Assembly: GCA_016206405.1 (NCBI GenBank)
Contig: JACQRQ010000030.1
Span: 1-7,990, forward strand
DNA from: Elusimicrobiota bacterium
Lineage (GTDB): Bacteria > Elusimicrobiota > Elusimicrobia > O2-12-FULL-59-9
DNA: 7,990 nucleotides
Direction: 5' to 3'
The notes beneath the pieces are model-generated. The model was not told the origin of the DNA. It worked only from the letters and a program-made list of their open reading frames with translations, and searched no databases. Position numbers and translations under genes: made by a program. Positions 5,435 through 7,990 of the stretch are shown here, piece after piece. Position 1 is the first letter of the stretch. The number at the start of each line of letters is the position of its first letter.

Positions 5435-6610
5435 TCATGGGCGAAGCCAATTCCTCTTATTATAAGCCCACAGTACAAGCCTGGTTTTCAGCCGCTTGAG
5501 CCAAGCCCCGCCCTCCCGAGGCGGATAGGCCAGCGCCCACGCGATGGGATCGAGCGCCTTCTTATCCCCGCAGAGGTATCGGGCGAGGTAGTTCGCGAAA
5601 AGATGGCTGAGCGCCACCCCGTGCCCGGAGTAGCCGCCCAGGAAAAAAACGCCCGGCTCTTCCGGGTCGCATAAAATCCGGGGAAGCCTGTCCCTCGGCA
5701 TGCACAGAGGCCCCCACCAGCGTCGCCCCACCCTGATATTCTTGAAGGCCGGATGAAGAGCATGGAATCTCGCCTCCAGGTCATCCAGGCGGGTTTGTGC
5801 CGTTGAAGGCGTCGGAGCCTCCTCATACCGGTCCAGACCCGAACCCATGATGATTTTCCCGGAGGTCGTGGTTCTTCCCCAGAGGTAGGGAAGCTCCGCG
5901 GTGTAAAAGGGCCTTTCGTCCTTCCAGCCCGCGTCGGTCAATTTATCCTTGGAAATGGGTTCCGTGGCCAGAGCGAAAGTGTTGAGCGCGAAGAAATGGC
6001 GGCCGTGCGCGAACTTTTCCAGGTTGAAGGCGTTCGTCGCTAGAATGAGGGCTTTGGTTTTTATCGAAGCCGAAGGCGTCCGCACCGTTATTTGTTGAGA
6101 CCGATCGAAGGATAAAGCCGGCGTGCGCTCGAAAATCAGCGCCCCCTGTCTTTGCGCCGCGTGGATGAGTCCCTGGAGATACAATCCCGGATTCAAATCT
6201 CCTCCGGGGACGACCGATTTCACCCGAAGCGTTCCGGAATCGCTCCAAGACAGATTCGAAAGGCCGGCGAATCCGGCTTCCCTTGACAGGACGGAGCACG
6301 CCTGCATCCGCCATTCGCATCCGATGCCTTCCGCCTTCAGAAAATTTTCAAGAAAAAGATGCGCATTTTCCGTCCCCGAAGCTTCTTCGGCGGCGGTCCC
6401 AGGCATGACGACCCCTCCCGTGCTGCCGCTGGCCCCAAAACCCAATGTCTGCGCCTCGATGAGAACCGTTTTTGCGGCGGGGGCAAGCTTGGCGAGGTAG
6501 TAGGCCAAAGACAGCCCGCTGAAGCCGCCTCCGGCGACCACAAAATCGGCTTCCAACCCGGATGATAGGGAGGGAAAACCCGGCCTTTGGATGTCATTCC
6601 AGGGATTCAT
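5435..6610 (-). CDS. FAD-dependent oxidoreductase, DAO family
   Basis: A 391-residue flavoprotein resembling the D-amino-acid oxidase/glycine oxidase/gamma-glutamylputrescine oxidase group, which oxidises C-N bonds of amines or amino acids with FAD. The Rossmann dinucleotide motif AGGGFSGLSLAYYLA lies at residues 26-40, the ribose-binding acidic residue is Glu52 in TVLIEA, the second FAD motif GASGSTGG is at 59-66, and the conserved C-terminal FAD loop GGYSGHG is at 325-331. The opening PWNDIQRPGFPSLSSGLEAD before the first strand also suits this group. The substrate cannot be read, and no transporter or amine pathway gene is nearby. The ATG at 6610 was chosen; a TTG at 6625 would add MAAFK, and neither start has a clear Shine-Dalgarno. 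It lies 84 bases downstream of the secreted-protein gene on the same strand and may be read with it. No signal peptide, so cytoplasmic. Confidence 0.88.
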   Translation of the reverse strand: MNPWNDIQRPGFPSLSSGLEADFVVAGGGFSGLSLAYYLAKLAPAAKTVLIEAQTLGFGASGSTGGVVMPGTAAEEASGTENAHLFLENFLKAEGIGCEWRMQACSVLSREAGFAGLSNLSWSDSGTLRVKSVVPGGDLNPGLYLQGLIHAAQRQGALIFERTPALSFDRSQQITVRTPSASIKTKALILATNAFNLEKFAHGRHFFALNTFALATEPISKDKLTDAGWKDERPFYTAELPYLWGRTTTSGKIIMGSGLDRYEEAPTPSTAQTRLDDLEARFHALHPAFKNIRVGRRWWGPLCMPRDRLPRILCDPEEPGVFFLGGYSGHGVALSHLFANYLARYLCGDKKALDPIAWALAYPPREGGAWLKRLKTRLVLWAYNKRNWLRP

Positions 6611-6694
6611 TTTGAACGCGGCCAAGAAAAATGGAATTCACTGCCTACGGGAATGGAGTGTAGATGAACCGGCGGCGGCCGATGACGACCGGCT

Positions 6695-7870
6695 TCAGGG
6701 CCGGGGATTTCCGCCGGCCAAGAAATTTTCCAGAGTCCGGAGCGCCACGCCGTAATGCTTTAGAAGCGGCGAGTTCGGGTCCATCGCCCGGCGGGCGAGA
6801 GCCGCCTTGAGCTGCAGCATTTCCTTCCGGCTCATCGTTTTCCGCACCAGGATTTTCAGGTCGAAGCCCGGCAGGCGACCGTCGAAAAAGTGAAGGCTGA
6901 CGGGGATACGCCCCACGACTCCATCCACCACGGTTCCCCAGTTCTCCTCGACGGCCCTCAATGGCTTGAAGCCCGAAAAGTCCAACGTGTGCATCCAAAG
7001 GCGGTTGTTGCGGCTTTCGTAATCGGCCTGGCGAGGCAGGGTCTGCGCGGCTTTGGATTTAAGCGCATCCAGCGGATAAGGACCGGGCGCGGATTTCTCA
7101 AGCGCTTGGCGCAGAAGCCCCAACTCCGAGGTCGTCATGCGCCTCTCCATCACAAAGCCCTTGGATTCGGCGCCCTCTTCTTGCGGTTGGTGGTAGAAGT
7201 TGATGAGCCAATCATCAAGGCGGGACTGCACCTCCACCGAACCGTCGCTCGCGTGCGTGATGGCCACCGAGGGTTCCAGGCTGGAGAGATCGATATCCAT
7301 GCTTCGGCGCGAATTTGAGCGGGGTTTATTCTTGGCGGCCGGCCGGCGGGTGGAGACGGAGGCATCCACGGCCCGCGCCAACTGGCTCGCGTCGGCGCCG
7401 TCGAAGTAATTGCTGAGGGCGCCCAAAGTCTCCATCGCGTTTTTCACGTCGGCGGAGGCGAGGCCCTGTTTTTTCAGAAAAGCTTCTTGCTCCGTTGACG
7501 ACTTAAAAAGGAGGTTTTGAAGAGCCCCGTAGGCGCGGGCGGAGTCGGCGTCGGCGCGCGAGGGGCGCGGCAGGTTTTTCGCGGCCGAGGCGCCGGATTC
7601 GATCTGGAGATATATTTGTGCCAGGCGCTCGCGCTCTCTCACCGCGGCGGGCGTCGCCGGCCGGCTTGAATTGAGGTTTCGCACGATGGAGCGGAACTGC
7701 AGCCGTTGGGCGCGGCTCAAGCTTGAGGCGCCGCGCGTTCCAGCGACGCGTGCCCGGCCGCCGGCGGCGGAGGCGATGGAGACGCTCCCGACGCAGGCGC
7801 ACAATAGCGACAAAGCGAAAAGGCGGAGCCGGCGGAAAATCGTATTCGCGTATTTCGAGGTTTGGTTCAT
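6695..7870 (-). CDS. Secreted protein of unknown function
   Basis: A 391-residue protein starting at the ATG read from 7870, with a strong AGGAGG (7885-7880) nine bases upstream; a longer frame reaching 7909 is disfavoured for that reason. The N-terminus has basic residues (RRLRL, 13-17), a hydrophobic core FALSLLCACVGSVSIASA, and probable cleavage near ASA-AGG at 35-36. LCAC is a poor lipobox. No domain is recognised. Residues 45-180 look helical and Arg/Ala/Ser-rich, with a basic linker around RRPAAKNKPRSNSRRS. The part after MDIDLSSLEPSVAI has beta-type segments (LWMHTLDFSGF, GRIPVSLHFFDGRLPGFDLKIL) and ends in helices. There are no cysteines after the signal peptide. It is the upstream gene of a possible two-gene unit with the oxidoreductase; a functional link is not evident. 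Confidence 0.75.
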   Translation of the reverse strand: MNQTSKYANTIFRRLRLFALSLLCACVGSVSIASAAGGRARVAGTRGASSLSRAQRLQFRSIVRNLNSSRPATPAAVRERERLAQIYLQIESGASAAKNLPRPSRADADSARAYGALQNLLFKSSTEQEAFLKKQGLASADVKNAMETLGALSNYFDGADASQLARAVDASVSTRRPAAKNKPRSNSRRSMDIDLSSLEPSVAITHASDGSVEVQSRLDDWLINFYHQPQEEGAESKGFVMERRMTTSELGLLRQALEKSAPGPYPLDALKSKAAQTLPRQADYESRNNRLWMHTLDFSGFKPLRAVEENWGTVVDGVVGRIPVSLHFFDGRLPGFDLKILVRKTMSRKEMLQLKAALARRAMDPNSPLLKHYGVALRTLENFLAGGNPRP

Positions 7871-7879
7871 GAGAGCCCG

Positions 7880-7885
7880 CCTCCT
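7880..7885 (-). promoter_or_regulatory. Shine-Dalgarno deciding the start at 7870
   Basis: AGGAGG on the minus strand is complementary to the 16S rRNA tail and lies nine bases before the ATG at 7870-7868. It favours this start over the longer open frame, which would place the motif inside the coding sequence. Confidence 0.75.
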
Positions 7886-7910
7886 GAGAAAAGTCCTGCC
7901 CGTCCCCAAG

Positions 7911-7938
7911 ATTCTATTAAACGCCGCCGCCGCCGCAA
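7911..7938 (-). promoter_or_regulatory. Candidate promoter of the secreted-protein gene with a GGC-repeat spacer
   Basis: On the minus strand TTGCGG (7938-7933, three of six matches) and TAGAAT (7916-7911, five of six) are 16 bases apart. The implied transcript starts near 7903 and leaves a leader of about 33 bases containing the Shine-Dalgarno. Most of the spacer is a GGC trinucleotide run. Confidence 0.4.
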
Positions 7939-7946
7939 TGAGGCTT

Positions 7947-7977
7947 TAGGCCCACTTTGCCGATGTTAAAGGACCTA
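7947..7977. repeat. Imperfect inverted repeat sharing words with hairpins 1 and 3
   Basis: TAGGCCC (7947-7953) and GGACCTA (7971-7977) form a 7-bp stem with one G-T wobble when read on the minus strand, upstream of the candidate promoter; inside, CTTT and AAAG can also pair. The same two words occur as the right arm of hairpin 3 and the left arm of hairpin 1, here in the opposite order. Confidence 0.4.
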
Positions 7978-7990
7978 GGAGGGCGTGGGA

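Noticed and set aside
6890..7318. 142-codon plus-strand frame
   Set aside because: Antisense shadow of the secreted-protein gene; Arg/His/Gly-rich and without a ribosome binding site.
1..7990. CRISPR array, insertion sequence, attachment site or phage module
   Set aside because: No regularly spaced repeats, transposase or integrase motifs, or phage proteins were seen.

Overview
This window looks like chromosomal DNA from a moderately GC-rich, Gram-negative-type bacterium, probably uncultured. Genes are on both strands, most have purine-rich Shine-Dalgarno sequences, and three of the complete genes (plus a protease) carry Sec-type signal sequences. Two of the clearest clues are a serpin C-terminus at the left edge and many exported proteins without a recognisable family. 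That mix, with intergenic hairpins built from GGNCCTA words, reminds me of Elusimicrobiota metagenome bins. This is an impression from memory, not a demonstrated placement.

Layout, plus strand, 1-2608: the last 42 codons of a serpin (1-131); an uncharacterised gene split by an apparent one-base frameshift (174-539 and 494-787); a GNAT-family acetyltransferase (913-1473); and a secreted protein with a DxNxDxxxD calcium-loop-like motif (1550-2608). A convergent junction follows (2609-2783). The minus strand then carries a 452-residue secreted, Trp-rich protein (2784-4142).

The 389-base divergent gap 4143-4531 is the most structured non-coding DNA in the window. It holds a candidate minus-strand promoter with a palindrome in its spacer. 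It also holds two related hairpins 118 bases apart that differ by a compensatory base-pair change, a third hairpin, and four same-strand copies of the word GGGNCTTT. To its right is a plus-strand trypsin-like (S1) serine protease (4532-5383).

The right third is on the minus strand: an FAD-dependent oxidoreductase of the DAO type (5435-6610), and upstream of it a secreted protein of unknown function (6695-7870). The latter has a good Shine-Dalgarno and a candidate promoter whose spacer is a (GGC)n tract.

I see no single operon-encoded system. The genes are mostly separate units. The shared theme is export: serpin (location unknown), protease and three orphan exported proteins. The best candidates for something undescribed are the intergenic hairpin/motif array at 4225-4494, with related words at the right edge, and the two orphan secreted proteins flanking the protease and oxidoreductase. 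No rRNA, tRNA, CRISPR array or insertion sequence was seen.
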